Assembly: GCF_030122805.1 (NCBI RefSeq)
Contig: NZ_CP126080.1
Coordinates: 439,001 to 503,000, forward strand
Direction: 5' to 3'
Origin: Mesobacillus sp. AQ2
GTDB lineage: Bacteria > Bacillota > Bacilli > Bacillales > Cytobacillaceae
Length of the DNA stretch: 64,000 bases
The notes below the pieces were generated by a model. The model was not told the DNA's origin. It did no database searches and was given only the letters and a program-made list of their open reading frames with translations. Both the position numbers and the translations under genes were made by a program. Below, one piece after another: positions 33,423 through 42,165 of the stretch; within the stretch, counting starts at the first letter, position 1, and the number at the start of each line of letters is the position of its first letter.

Positions 33423-34241
33423 TTAGTCTGTCGTGATAAATGCATCGATTCCCTGGCTTTCAATCTGCTTGATCAGAGTTTCTGCATTTTCACGATTCGA
33501 AAAGGCCCCAGCTTGTACACGGTACCAGGTCTCGCCTGAAATCTCATCAGTTGTTACGAAGCTTTCAAACCTTTTTGCTTTCAGGTCTGCGGCTAGCTGA
33601 TCAGCATTCGATCTATCCTTAAAAGAACCGGCAATCACTTTGTGTAGAGATTGTACGCTATCGGTCGCTGATTCTTCCCGATCGACATTATCCTTCGGTG
33701 TCAGATTGGATGCTTTCGCAATGCCATTGGCATGTCCCCGGGCAACATCGCGTCGCCAGGATTCCTGCTTCATGAGGGCGGCATCCTGGGCATTATCGAT
33801 AAAGCCGTTTTCTGAGAGCATGGCATCCATCTTTGATTCTCGTAGAACATGAAAATCGGCATTCTTCTTGCCGCGGTCATTGAGCTGGTTCAGTTTCATG
33901 ACTTCAGTGTGGATGGTATCGCGGTAATTCGCGGTTGATGAATTATTTGAAAGGCTGCTATAGATATAATCCTCGTACCCGCTGGCTGAACCATTGTCAG
34001 AGTTTATGTGGATCGACAGATAAAAATCAGCATCCCATGAATTGGCTTCATCAGTACGCTGAACCAGACTTTTCGTGACATCGCCTGTCCTGCTCATCCT
34101 GATTTCAACGTTTTTATAGTTATTTTCCAGTATTGAACGGAGTTTAAGCGCAATATCGAGGGTCAAATCCTTTTCACGGAGACCATTTCCCTGCGCGCCA
34201 GGATCCGAGCCGCCGTGGCCAGGATCTAAATATAGTTTCAT
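33423..34241 (-). CDS. N-acetylmuramoyl-L-alanine amidase with SPOR domain (CwlC-like)
   Basis: The 272-residue protein has an amidase_3 catalytic domain (residues 1-180). Its zinc ligands are in YLDPGHGGSDPGAQGN, and the glutamate and histidine are in FYLSIHINSDN and MLSENGF. A C-terminal SPOR repeat follows (about 195-272; VIAGSFKDRSNADQLAADLK and VQAGAFSNRENAETLIKQIE, two repeats). There is no signal peptide, as in B. subtilis CwlC, a mother-cell enzyme that lyses the cell wall at the end of sporulation. The frame opens with TTG 34244, but ATG 34241 after AAGGAGGGAGTTTG is preferred. Confidence 0.85.
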   Translation of the reverse strand: MKLYLDPGHGGSDPGAQGNGLREKDLTLDIALKLRSILENNYKNVEIRMSRTGDVTKSLVQRTDEANSWDADFYLSIHINSDNGSASGYEDYIYSSLSNNSSTANYRDTIHTEVMKLNQLNDRGKKNADFHVLRESKMDAMLSENGFIDNAQDAALMKQESWRRDVARGHANGIAKASNLTPKDNVDREESATDSVQSLHKVIAGSFKDRSNADQLAADLKAKRFESFVTTDEISGETWYRVQAGAFSNRENAETLIKQIESQGIDAFITTD

Positions 34242-34400
34242 CAAACTCCCTCCTTTATAATTTGCTTTCCATATAGGATATGCTGGGGAAATGTATTGGT
34301 AAGGGTGCCTGTCTTGGGAAGAGGGTAGTTTTTCTTTTTTACTGGAACCTTTGATGTTTGAAATCGTAGAACTTAGTAAGTCTGATTAATGGGGTGGAAG

Positions 34401-34706
34401 ATGAAAACTCAGCTAAATGCGAAAAATGAGAAGGACCGGGACTCAGATTTGAAAAAGGTAATGAATATAATCGGTCTATTCATATTTGGAGGGCTAGTAC
34501 TGACAAGTATCACTAACCCAATGCCAGTCGGGTACCTTAAAGAATATTTGCTTTTCATCGCGGGCAGTGCCTTTATTTATTATGTTCTGCTGAACATCTA
34601 TTTCATCGGAGGTTTAGCGCGAAAATTGTTTTATGCAAGTCTGATTGTTCTTGGAATGGGCAGTTTGTTCATGGTGCTTTACCTGGTTAGTCATTCATCA
34701 CATTGA
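34401..34706 (+). CDS. Small membrane protein (101 aa)
   Basis: The protein has about three hydrophobic segments (VMNIIGLFIFGGLVLTSITN, YLLFIAGSAFIYYVLLNIYF, LFYASLIVLGMGSLFMVLYL) after a charged N-terminal stretch. ATG 34401 follows GGGGTGGAAG; an in-frame ATG 12 bases earlier overlaps that site. No family is recognised. It stands alone between the amidase promoter region and a weak terminator. Confidence 0.6.
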   Translation: MKTQLNAKNEKDRDSDLKKVMNIIGLFIFGGLVLTSITNPMPVGYLKEYLLFIAGSAFIYYVLLNIYFIGGLARKLFYASLIVLGMGSLFMVLYLVSHSSH

Positions 34707-35140
34707 GCAGCCTTATTTTGTCTGTCTTGATGTGAAAGTGCCGTGATTGCAAATGACTGTTCAATTGTGGATTATAATCAAAACTCCTTGCTTTCATGGA
34801 GTTTTAATTTGGATAAATATTACTTGCACAGTCGCTGAATAAGCATTTCTGAATTTTTTAAATATATTTACTTCTATTAATTTTGGAAGCGCTTCCATTC
34901 CCAACGGACTAGTCAGGGCGCGGTTTTTGCCTGTTCAAAATAAGGTGTAACATCCTTGAAACAATTCAGGATGTTTGTTAGGTTAGATAACCGTAAGCCC
35001 CCTGAGGGCAAAAAAAACTTGGACGGCATAATTAACATAAAGATTTTTTCAGTGTGGTTCGGCTGAATTTTTTTGTATGCCTGAGTATATTACCACTATG
35101 TTAATTATTTCGTTTAGGGAAAACGAAAAGGAGAGATTTC
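34707..35140. other. Regulatory interval upstream of putP
   Basis: No gene is visible in these 430 bases. They hold a terminator-like hairpin AAAACTCC/GGAGTTTT at 34778-34806, the palindrome at 34884-34897, and a weak hairpin TTCAG/CTGAA with T7 near 35048-35073 just upstream of putP that could attenuate it. The putP ribosome binding site AAAGGAGAG is at the end. Confidence 0.45.
34884..34897. promoter_or_regulatory. Possible CcpA (cre) site
   Basis: TGGAAGCGCTTCCA is a perfect 14-base palindrome that matches the cre pattern TGWAAnCGnTnWCA at all but the two W positions. It lies about 245 bases before putP. Catabolite control of proline uptake is plausible but unproven. Confidence 0.45.
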
Positions 35141-36610
35141 ATGACTTTTGAAGTATTTATATCTTTAGGGATTTACTTTATTGCAATGATCCTCATTGGA
35201 TTGTATGCATACCGCAAAACGTCTGATCTGTCAGACTATATGCTTGGAGGGCGAGGTCTTGGGCCGTCGGTAACTGCTCTTTCAGCAGGTGCGTCTGATA
35301 TGAGCGGCTGGATGATGATGGGCTTGCCTGGAGCAATGTACGCCTCGGGTATTTCCAGCGCCTGGATCGCAATTGGGCTATCGATTGGTGCCTATTTGAA
35401 CTACCTCATTTTAGCTCCAAGACTTCGAACTTATACGGAGTTGGCAAATGATTCAATTACAATCCCCGATTTCCTTGAAAACCGCTTTTCAGATAAAACT
35501 AAAATTCTGCGTTCTGTCTCTGCAGTTGTTATTATCATTTTCTTCACGCTGTACACCTCAGCGGGTTTTGTTTCGGGCGGTACTTTGTTCGAATCGGCAT
35601 TCGGGCTTGATTATCGTACGGGATTGTTCGTGACAGCTGGTGTCGTCATCATTTATACGCTATTCGGCGGCTTTCTTGCTGTTAGTTTGACTGACTTCGT
35701 ACAAGGTGTCATCATGTTCCTTGCGCTTGTCTTGGTGCCTGTGGTTGCTTTCACAGAACTTGGAGGACCAACAAATGTCATGGAAACAGTAAGTGCAATT
35801 GATCCTACAATGATGGATCTCTTCAAGGGGACGACTTTCCTTGGAATCATTTCACTATTGGCATGGGGTCTTGGTTACTTTGGCCAGCCTCACATCATTG
35901 TACGCTTTATGGCAATCAATTCTGTAGAAGAGCTTAAGCCTGCACGAAGAATCGCGATGACTTGGATGATCGTATCGATTATCGGTGCTTTGGCAGTAGG
36001 ACTGGTTGGGATAGCTTATGTTCAGGTAAATGATGTTGCACTTGATAACCCTGAAACAGTATTCATCATGTTTGCAAACATCCTGTTTAACCCATATATC
36101 ACGGGATTCTTGCTCGCTGCGATCTTAGCTGCGATCATGAGTACGATTTCTTCTCAGCTGCTTGTTACATCAAGTGCGCTGACGGAGGACTTTTACAAAG
36201 CGTTCTTCCGCCGCGAAGCATCGGACAAGGAATTAGTATTTGTTGGACGTGCAGCCGTGCTGCTTGTAGCATTGGTCGGAATCGCGCTTTCATACACTCC
36301 AAACGATACAATACTTTCATTGGTCGGTAACGCATGGGCTGGTTTCGGTGCTGCATTCGGACCGGTCATGCTCCTGAGCCTATACTGGAAGAACATGAAC
36401 CGATGGGGGGCACTCTCCGGAATCATTGTCGGTGCGCTAACCGTCATCATCTGGATCAGCATCGATGGACTATCAGAGTTCATGTATGAAATGATCCCAG
36501 GATTCTTCCTGAGCCTGATTGCCGTGATCGTTGTAAGTAAAATCACAACAGGACCAGGCAAAGCGGTAAAAGAAGAATTCAATGAAATGGAAAACATTAT
36601 GACTGAATAA
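35141..36610 (+). CDS. putP: Sodium/proline symporter PutP
   Basis: The 489-residue protein has about 13 membrane helices of the sodium:solute symporter family. The N-terminal YMLGGRGLGPSVTALSAGAS DMSGWMMMG stretch contains the sodium-site residues, and GWAFGYFGQPHIIVRFMA-like sequence near 250 is diagnostic for PutP/OpuE (here WGLGYFGQPHIIVRFMAINS). It imports proline for nutrition or osmoprotection. ATG 35141 follows AAAGGAGAGATTTC. No proline dehydrogenase gene is adjacent, so it may act in osmoadaptation like OpuE. Repeat array 3 follows its terminator. Confidence 0.9.
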   Translation: MTFEVFISLGIYFIAMILIGLYAYRKTSDLSDYMLGGRGLGPSVTALSAGASDMSGWMMMGLPGAMYASGISSAWIAIGLSIGAYLNYLILAPRLRTYTELANDSITIPDFLENRFSDKTKILRSVSAVVIIIFFTLYTSAGFVSGGTLFESAFGLDYRTGLFVTAGVVIIYTLFGGFLAVSLTDFVQGVIMFLALVLVPVVAFTELGGPTNVMETVSAIDPTMMDLFKGTTFLGIISLLAWGLGYFGQPHIIVRFMAINSVEELKPARRIAMTWMIVSIIGALAVGLVGIAYVQVNDVALDNPETVFIMFANILFNPYITGFLLAAILAAIMSTISSQLLVTSSALTEDFYKAFFRREASDKELVFVGRAAVLLVALVGIALSYTPNDTILSLVGNAWAGFGAAFGPVMLLSLYWKNMNRWGALSGIIVGALTVIIWISIDGLSEFMYEMIPGFFLSLIAVIVVSKITTGPGKAVKEEFNEMENIMTE

Positions 36611-36617
36611 AAGAGTG

Positions 36618-36650
36618 AAGGCTGCCGGTATGATGCTGGCAGCCTTTATT
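36618..36650 (+). terminator. Intrinsic terminator
   Basis: AAGGCTGCCGG and CTGGCAGCCTT form a long stem with a short loop and T-rich tail after putP. Confidence 0.85.
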
Positions 36651-36716
36651 TGAACTTTCCCGGCTTCTTGACATAGCTCTCGATGATGAAGCTTCATAGG
36701 TTTTTGATTTGGAAGA

Positions 36717-37440
36717 TACATAAGGGAACGGTAATGCTGAAGAGTCCTATGTGCCCGAAAAAGAGCAAAGTGAAGGATTTCGGTAACATAAAAGGGGATT
36801 ATGTGCCCGTAAAAGAGCAAAGTGGAAGAGTTGGATCACATAAAAAGGGATTATGTGCCCGAAAAAGAGCGAAGTGAAGGATTTCGGTAACATAAAAGGG
36901 GATTATGTGCCCGTAAAAGAGCAAAGTGGAAGAGTTGGATCACATAAAAAGGGATTATGTGCCCGAAAAAGAGCAAAGTGAAGGATTTCGGTAACATAAA
37001 AGGGGATTATGTGCCCGTAAAAGAGCAAAGTGGAAGAGTTGGGTCACATAAAAAGGGATTATGTGCCCGTAAAAGAGGAAAGTGAAGGAGTTGGGTCAGA
37101 TAAAAGGGGATTATGTGCCCGTAAAAGAGGAAAGTGAAGGAGTTGGGTCACATAAAAAGGGATTATGTGACCGTAAAAGAGGAAAGTGAAGGAGTTGGGT
37201 CACATAAAAGGGGAATATGTGCCCGTAAAAGAGGAAAGTGAAGGAGTTGGGTCAGATAAAAGGGGAATATGTGCCCGTAAAAGAGGAAAGTGAAGGAGTT
37301 GGGTCACATAAAAAGGGATTATGTGACCGTAAAAGAGGAAAGTGAAGGAGTTGGGTCAGATAAAAGGGGAATATGTGTCCGTAAAAGAGAAAAGTAGAAG
37401 AGTTCGGTAACATAAACGAAGAATATGTGCCCGAGAAAGA
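36717..37440 (+). repeat. 52-bp tandem array 3 (TTATGTG family, 14 arm pairs)
   Basis: Left arms (TT)ATGTGCCCG recur exactly every 52 bases from 36749 to 37425, 14 copies, each followed by a right arm CACATAA, AACATAA or CAGATAA. Some units extend to a 10-base perfect pair (TTATGTGACC with GGTCACATAA). Others pair CCCGAAA with TTTCGG further in. The array opens with a lone right arm (ACATAAGGG, 36718) and closes with a lone left arm. Neighbouring units alternate between two subtypes in the first third, a sign of multi-unit duplication. It lies between convergent putP and a ZIP transporter gene. Confidence 0.95.
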
Positions 37441-37461
37441 GGAAAAGTTCCAAGAAAACGA

Positions 37462-37478
37462 CCGGGCTTGTCGCCCGG
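37462..37478 (-). terminator. Hairpin at the end of the ZIP gene
   Basis: CCGGGC and GCCCGG form a 6-bp stem around TTGTC just after the minus-strand stop, followed by GTTTTCTTGG. It is short and the T-tract is poor. Confidence 0.5.
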
Positions 37479-37484
37479 CATAGT

Positions 37485-38213
37485 TTATGACAGATGATGC
37501 AGAACCAATGAAGCCAGCAGACCAAGCGCGGTGATCAGGCCGGTGACGGGTCCGCTTTCTTCGTAAGCTTCTGGCATCATCGTGGATGCGATCATGGCAA
37601 TAATGCCGCCGCCTGCGAATCCTGAGATTCCAGACATGAAAGCCTCCGAGGCATCTTTGAGAAAAAAGTAGCCAGACCAGGAAGAAAGCGTGGCAATCAC
37701 CAGGACGGAAACCCACATCACTGAGATTTTCAGGCGTGAATATCCACTTTTCCTCAATCCTGCTGTACTGGAAAGTCCTTCAGGAATGTTGCTGACGAAA
37801 ATGGCGATGACGAGAAGGAAGCTAACAGTATTTTGTTCAAGAAGGCTTGCGCCAATCATGATCGACTCTGGTATGGCATCCATGACTGTCCCTATAAAGA
37901 TCGCAATTCCTGCATTTTCAGCTGCCTGCTTGCCGGAACGTTTCCGGTCGGATGCTCCTTTTCTGGATACTAGTATATCTAGCAGAGTGAAGATAGAAGC
38001 ACCTGCGACAAACCCGATGCTGCTTGCGAAAATTCCGCCTTCGTAAACCGCATCTCCTAAAAGTTCATAGGAAGCGGCGCCAATGAGGACACCTGTGCCA
38101 AAGGCCATGATCCAACCAATGACCTTTTTAGGAATGGAAAAAATCATTGCTGCCAGGGAACCTAGCAATACTGCAGATCCTGACACTGCTCCCCAAAATG
38201 CTGCATTCCACAT
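37485..38213 (-). CDS. ZIP family metal transporter
   Basis: The 242-residue protein has about eight membrane helices. The metal-binding helix pair is visible as FIGTVMDAIPESIMIGASLL near residues 107-126 and IFVSNIPEGLSSTAGLRKSG near 138-157, where the conserved Asp, Glu and Asn ligands lie. It imports a divalent metal such as zinc. ATG 38213 follows AAAGGGGAGTACAT on the minus strand. It is a single gene; the DegV relic lies upstream on the same strand. Confidence 0.83.
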   Translation of the reverse strand: MWNAAFWGAVSGSAVLLGSLAAMIFSIPKKVIGWIMAFGTGVLIGAASYELLGDAVYEGGIFASSIGFVAGASIFTLLDILVSRKGASDRKRSGKQAAENAGIAIFIGTVMDAIPESIMIGASLLEQNTVSFLLVIAIFVSNIPEGLSSTAGLRKSGYSRLKISVMWVSVLVIATLSSWSGYFFLKDASEAFMSGISGFAGGGIIAMIASTMMPEAYEESGPVTGLITALGLLASLVLHHLS

Positions 38214-38314
38214 ATGTACTCCCCTTTCATAATAAATAAAACTACCCGCTTATGATTGGAACAAAACTGTGGTGTGAGGGGAGGCGTGGCTGAAGTATTC
38301 TTATTTTATCCCGT

Positions 38315-38524
38315 CTAAAAAGATATTATCATCCCATTTTCCCGGCATATGTACCGAGTAATCTTTGACGTCTTTGGCAGCTCGTTAGAAGCAAACATTT
38401 TATGAAAAAATTCCTGTGGAGTCAGCTCTGCTTTTTTCAGATAATCCTAAACAACGGTTATGTCATATCTCGCCATCAGCTCGGAAGGGAGGTTAGTGGC
38501 GCTGTCCGTGATGTTTTTGATCAT
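38315..38524 (-). pseudogene. DegV family gene relic
   Basis: From an ATG at 38524 with an intact GGTGGAG site, the minus strand encodes MIKNITDSATNLPSELMARY DITVV, the DegV N-terminus. A TAG follows, and in the same frame DYLKKAELTPQEFFHKMFAS NELPKTSKI continues, the next conserved DegV block. The stretch between them (normally about ten residues) is missing, and a second TAG ends the frame at 38315. The fatty-acid-binding domain is gone. This is a clear gene remnant with a preserved start. Confidence 0.75.
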
Positions 38525-38702
38525 GGTAACTCCACCTCTACAAGGTTTATAGCATTTTTAAAAGTATGGTTGCATGCAGGCAGATACTTAAGGCTCTGGA
38601 CACATCCATGTTAAAGCGTTATAATTTAATTCGTTTTCCGAAATAATTTTATCAAGCAAAATAGACTATTGCATTCAACAAGTAAAGCGAGGAGGAAGCT
38701 TG
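38525..38702. other. Promoter region of the MFS gene
   Basis: Nothing coding is seen apart from the DegV relic next to it. AT-rich elements (TATAAT near 38620) may form the MFS promoter. Confidence 0.35.
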
Positions 38703-39887
38703 ATGCCAAAAGAAAAACTTTGGACGAAGGATTTTATTTCAATCTCGGTCGTGAACTTCGTCATTATGTTGTCGATGTATCTTTTGATTGTGACAATGGC
38801 CTCATACGCTGCCGATACATACGACGCTACCAGCAGTATGGCGGGGCTGGCCTCGAGTATTTTCATCATTGGGGTTCTTTTTGCCAGATTGTATGGCGGT
38901 AAAGAAATTGCAAGGATTGGCAGCAAAAAGATGTTGCTTGGAGGAATTCAGTTTTTTGTTCTTATATCTGCTCTTTATCTCATTCCTTCTAACATCTATT
39001 TTCTGCTTGTCATCCGTTTCATGCATGGGATTGGGATCGGGTTTGCTTCGACAGCAACCGGAACGATTGTGGCGCAGGTTGTTCCTGCCAGCAGGAAAGG
39101 GGAAGGGATCAGCTATTTTAGCTTGAGTGTGATTTTATCTACAGCCATTGGCCCGCTGATTGGCCTGGCGATGATCAATGAGTTTGGTTATATGAGCATG
39201 TTCATATTCTCCCTGGTCGTCGGTGCTGCGTGTTTGCCGATTGCACTCACAATCAAAGAACCGGTCGTGGACTACCAGGCCGATGGAACGAAAAGCAGAA
39301 GGTTCAGCCTGGCTAATTATTTTGAGCCCAATGCCCTTCCGGTATCGATTGTCATGTTCATCATCGCGCTTGCGTATTCAGGAACGCTTTCTTTTATCGC
39401 ATCATATGCGAAAGAGGCAGGCCTTGTTGAGGTGGGCAGCATGTACTTCTTCGTTTATGCGATCGCCGTTTTATTCTCACGGCCATTCACTGGCAAACTG
39501 ATGGATGCCAGAGGCGCAAACAGCGTGGCATACCCTGCATTGCTTTTATTTGCGGTCGGAATGTATGCCCTGAGCCAGGTCAGTTCCAGTCTGATTTTCC
39601 TGGCAGCTGCAGCGCTGATCGGTTTAGGATATGGAAACTTTCAATCCATCGCCCAGACGGTTGCCATCAAAATGACACCGCCGCACCGCATGGGACTCGC
39701 AACCTCCACGTTTTTCATTGCAATGGACATGGGCATAGGTGTTGGGCCATTCTTGCTCGGCTTCATGGTGCCGAATTATGGTTATAACGGCTTGTATCTT
39801 GCCATGGTGCCACTGATTCTTGTAGGGTTTATTTTCTATTACTTTTTACATGGTAAAAAAGAAAACAGGCTTGTGCATGATGCGTAA
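38703..39887 (+). CDS. MFS transporter
   Basis: The 394-residue protein has twelve predicted helices and the major-facilitator loop motif (GVLFARLYGGKEIARIGSKK) after helix 2. The second half begins near residue 200 (LANYFEPNALPVSIVMFIIA). It is close to sugar or drug efflux members; substrate is unknown. ATG 38703 follows GCGAGGAGGAAGCTTG; the frame also allows TTG 38700. It is a single gene with its own strong terminator. Confidence 0.85.
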   Translation: MPKEKLWTKDFISISVVNFVIMLSMYLLIVTMASYAADTYDATSSMAGLASSIFIIGVLFARLYGGKEIARIGSKKMLLGGIQFFVLISALYLIPSNIYFLLVIRFMHGIGIGFASTATGTIVAQVVPASRKGEGISYFSLSVILSTAIGPLIGLAMINEFGYMSMFIFSLVVGAACLPIALTIKEPVVDYQADGTKSRRFSLANYFEPNALPVSIVMFIIALAYSGTLSFIASYAKEAGLVEVGSMYFFVYAIAVLFSRPFTGKLMDARGANSVAYPALLLFAVGMYALSQVSSSLIFLAAAALIGLGYGNFQSIAQTVAIKMTPPHRMGLATSTFFIAMDMGIGVGPFLLGFMVPNYGYNGLYLAMVPLILVGFIFYYFLHGKKENRLVHDA

Positions 39888-39922
39888 AAGGAACCTCACC
39901 AGACAATGGTGAGGTTCTTTTT
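39888..39922 (+). terminator. Intrinsic terminator
   Basis: AGGAACCTCACC and GGTGAGGTTCTT form an 11-bp stem with T5. It lies between convergent genes. Confidence 0.85.
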
Positions 39923-39929
39923 ATACCTT

Positions 39930-40253
39930 TTACATCGGTGCATAGTTCGTGTTGTTTTCAACATCTGTTTCCTTCTCCAATACTTCCATTTCCATATGAG
40001 TCTGCGGGAATCCATTGGCGATCCACTCAGCGCGCATCGCAGAGTCTAGCTGGGTAAGCCCTTTTTCCGCGGGATCGATGCCCGCATCGACACTTTCCAT
40101 CTGGTCAATTTTCGCGCTGTTCCTCATGTCGGTATCCTCAAGGAAGCGTATCGCATCCCGCTGGCTCTTGCGGTAGGCAGCTGTCAGAAGTACAGCGCCG
40201 CCCGCTGATAGCAAGGAAGCCAGTACAAAATTTTTGGTCGATTTTTTCATCAT
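39930..40253 (-). CDS. Small membrane-anchored protein (107 aa)
   Basis: After KKSTKNFVLASLLSAGGAVL, one membrane segment near residues 8-28, the protein is soluble and acidic (residues 35-107), with a Met/Glu-rich end (HMEMEVLEKETDVENNTNYA). It may be anchored outside or inside the membrane by the N-terminal helix. Two ATGs are adjacent at 40253 after GGAGGGACCG; the frame extends to 40265 without a site. I do not recognise the family. Confidence 0.6.
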   Translation of the reverse strand: MMKKSTKNFVLASLLSAGGAVLLTAAYRKSQRDAIRFLEDTDMRNSAKIDQMESVDAGIDPAEKGLTQLDSAMRAEWIANGFPQTHMEMEVLEKETDVENNTNYAPM

Positions 40254-40365
40254 CGGTCCCTCCATCTGAAAATAACTACTCTTGCCCTTTTAATTCCCGT
40301 TTTATATGTCTTTAAAAAGACCAGTTATTTACATTTTTGTTGCAGGAGGGGAGATTGGGAACCAT

Positions 40366-40824
40366 TTATCTCATTTTCTCATCAAGATGTTCAAGGATCA
40401 TTTCCCAAGCCGAATCATGGCGGCTTTTTGATTCTTCATTAGGGAAACCTTTGTGTGACAGGGTTAAAAGTGTCCCATTTTGATGAGATGTTAATTCAAT
40501 CGTGACCACTGTTTCTGCACCCTCTGTTCCACCTGCACCTGTCAGCCAGGTGAATTCAATCAGGCGATTCGGTACGATTTGCAGAAATCTTCCGTAATGA
40601 GGATGCCGCTGTATCTCACTTTTTTCGTCCAATTTAAACACTGTTTCAAAGAAAAAAACTGAATTGACCTCGGCCTTCATAATTAGCGTGCCGGGGGCCG
40701 CAAACCATTCGTCGAACTTTTCGGTCCACGCTTCAAAAAGAACCTCAGGCGGGGAACTCATGATCCTTTCAACGGTGAAGCCATATGGCCTGGCAGTAAG
40801 ATCTGGGATTGTTACAGGTTCCAT
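40366..40824 (-). CDS. SRPBCC domain protein (AHSA1-like)
   Basis: The 152-residue protein has the START/SRPBCC helix-grip fold of the AHSA1-like branch. It begins with FTVERIMSSPPEVLFEAWTE, and the family's SPEEVFEAWTD-type pattern is recognisable. The C-terminal helix GFPNEESKSRHDSAWEMILE is typical. Such proteins bind hydrophobic ligands; function is unknown. ATG 40824 follows AAGGAGGAATACGA. It lies 12 bases after the DUF1801 gene on the same strand, so the two form an operon; they often occur together. Confidence 0.83.
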   Translation of the reverse strand: MEPVTIPDLTARPYGFTVERIMSSPPEVLFEAWTEKFDEWFAAPGTLIMKAEVNSVFFFETVFKLDEKSEIQRHPHYGRFLQIVPNRLIEFTWLTGAGGTEGAETVVTIELTSHQNGTLLTLSHKGFPNEESKSRHDSAWEMILEHLDEKMR

Positions 40825-40836
40825 TCGTATTCCTCC

Positions 40837-41259
40837 TTATCTTGCAGGGTATCTTTCTTTTAAAAAGGCAACAGACTGATGAATCAGTGCTTTCAATATT
40901 TCAGTATCAATATCGTCCACTTTGTTGATGTACACACATGCTTTTCCTGAGGTGTGTTTGCCGAAATCCTTCAACAAAGCCTCTCTTTCGGTGTCGCCAG
41001 TGGCAAAATACAAGCTGATTTTGGCTTTGCGCGGTGAAAAGCCGACAAGCGGGGCATCTCCATCATGGCCGGATTCATATTTATAGTGGTAGGATCCGAA
41101 ACCAATGATGCTTGGCCCCCACATTTTAGCTTGATACCCTGTCGTTTCTGTAAAAATATCTAATAATTTGTAAGCCTCGTCACGCTTCTTTGGGCTTTCT
41201 ACACTCTCGATAAAGCTGATGACACTATGATCATTTTCTTTTGTTTTTAGTTCGTACAC
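40837..41259 (-). CDS. DUF1801 domain protein
   Basis: The 140-residue protein has the DUF1801 core: TGYQAKMWGPSIIGFGSYHY near residue 38-57, then GFSPRKAKISLYFATG near 73. Its C-terminus is a helix pair. Members are frataxin-like or DNA/ligand-binding; the role is unknown. ATG 41259 follows GGAGGGAGGATTTTTAAAGT. It is first in a two-gene operon with the SRPBCC protein, a common combination in Bacillus. Confidence 0.83.
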   Translation of the reverse strand: MYELKTKENDHSVISFIESVESPKKRDEAYKLLDIFTETTGYQAKMWGPSIIGFGSYHYKYESGHDGDAPLVGFSPRKAKISLYFATGDTEREALLKDFGKHTSGKACVYINKVDDIDTEILKALIHQSVAFLKERYPAR

Positions 41260-41335
41260 TTTAAAAATCCTCCCTCCATTTACTAAGCATGACTCGTAAT
41301 TCTACATTCTAGAACAGCCGACTTAAATCCTCTTT

Positions 41336-41490
41336 ATATGACTGGAAAGGGAAAGAAAGGTGGGTTTCGTGAGGAGAGGAACCCTTATGAGGCAAGAAAG
41401 GGGATGTATTTAGAGAAGAAAGGGACCCTTATGCGGCTGGAATCGCAATCATAAAGGTGCTTTTAGAAGCAAAAGGATCCCTAAAATGAA
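41336..41490 (+). repeat. Decayed repeat with 52-bp spacing
   Basis: Arms ACCCTTATG (41381 and 41425) and ATCCCTAAAATG (41477) face CATAAAGG (41449). The last two left arms are 52 bases apart and the first two 44, as if 8 bases were lost. The purine-rich filler (GAGAAGAAAGGG) resembles the arrays elsewhere. I read it as a degenerate relative of the 52-bp arrays. Confidence 0.45.
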
Positions 41491-41559
41491 AGGCTGTCAA
41501 AATTCGTTCAAAACATTTCAACAGAAATGTGAACAGTTTCACAAATAACCCTATTTTCG

Positions 41560-41576
41560 AGATATATTTGATATCT
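41560..41576 (+). promoter_or_regulatory. Operator-like dyad over the doxX copy 1 promoter
   Basis: AGATATATTTGATATCT is a 6-5-6 dyad overlapping the -35 element TTGATA (41568-41573), which is followed after 17 bases by TAATAA (41591-41596). Just upstream TTCGAGATA equals half of the MhqR-type box found at 17.7 and 48 kb, here in everted order. Confidence 0.5.
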
Positions 41577-41618
41577 TAAGAGTGTAATAATAATAATTAA
41601 ATTATTGGAGTGAGGAAC

Positions 41619-42134
41619 ATGATTGCAAAATGGTTAAGAGAGAACAATATTGCCGCTGGTATCTTGACTGTGATTAGGGTATGGCTTGGATACAACTGGA
41701 TGACTGCTGGCTGGGGCAAGTTGACTGGTCCTGGATTCGACGCTACTGGATTTTTAAAAGGAGCAGTCGCAAACCCGGTTAAAGGTCCAGATGGACACAT
41801 GGTATATGGCTGGTACGTGAACTTCCTTGAAAACTTCGCGATCCCGAATGTCGATATTTTCAATACAATCGTGCCACTAGGGGAATTCCTTGTTGGCCTT
41901 GGATTGCTGCTTGGAACACTGACAACTGCCGCAATGTTCTTCGGCCTAGTGATGAACTTCAGTTTCTTCTTAGCCGGAACTGTATCTCACAACCCAACTG
42001 ACATCTTCTTCGGATTCATCATCCTGGCTGCTGGTTTCAACGCTGGTAAATATGGATTAGACCGCTGGGTTGTTCCATTCATCCGCAAAACAGTATTCAA
42101 ACGCGGTGAAGATGGTGTCCGAAACGCAGCATAA
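41619..42134 (+). CDS. DoxX family membrane protein, copy 1
   Basis: The 171-residue membrane protein of the DoxX family has about four helices (FGLVMNFSFFLAGTVSHNPT is a family landmark). MhqP of B. subtilis is a DoxX protein induced by quinones, so a role in thiol or quinone stress is likely. ATG 41619 follows TTGGAGTGAGGAAC. The gene and its promoter are nearly repeated at 44286. It differs from the second copy at only about ten residues, mostly at the ends (GHM for GNM, EDGVRNAA for EAVERNAA). Confidence 0.82.
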   Translation: MIAKWLRENNIAAGILTVIRVWLGYNWMTAGWGKLTGPGFDATGFLKGAVANPVKGPDGHMVYGWYVNFLENFAIPNVDIFNTIVPLGEFLVGLGLLLGTLTTAAMFFGLVMNFSFFLAGTVSHNPTDIFFGFIILAAGFNAGKYGLDRWVVPFIRKTVFKRGEDGVRNAA

Positions 42135-42165
42135 CCAGAGTTAACTCCCCCCATATTCATAAATC

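Noticed and set aside
36717..37440. Coding frames inside the repeat arrays, for example 36683-36877 on plus or 37319-37525 on minus
   Set aside because: They arise from the tandem repeat; the period is not a multiple of three, there is no ribosome binding site, and the composition is not protein-like.
38402..38614. A 70-codon plus-strand frame
   Set aside because: It overlaps the DegV relic on the other strand, has no ribosome binding site, and resembles nothing.
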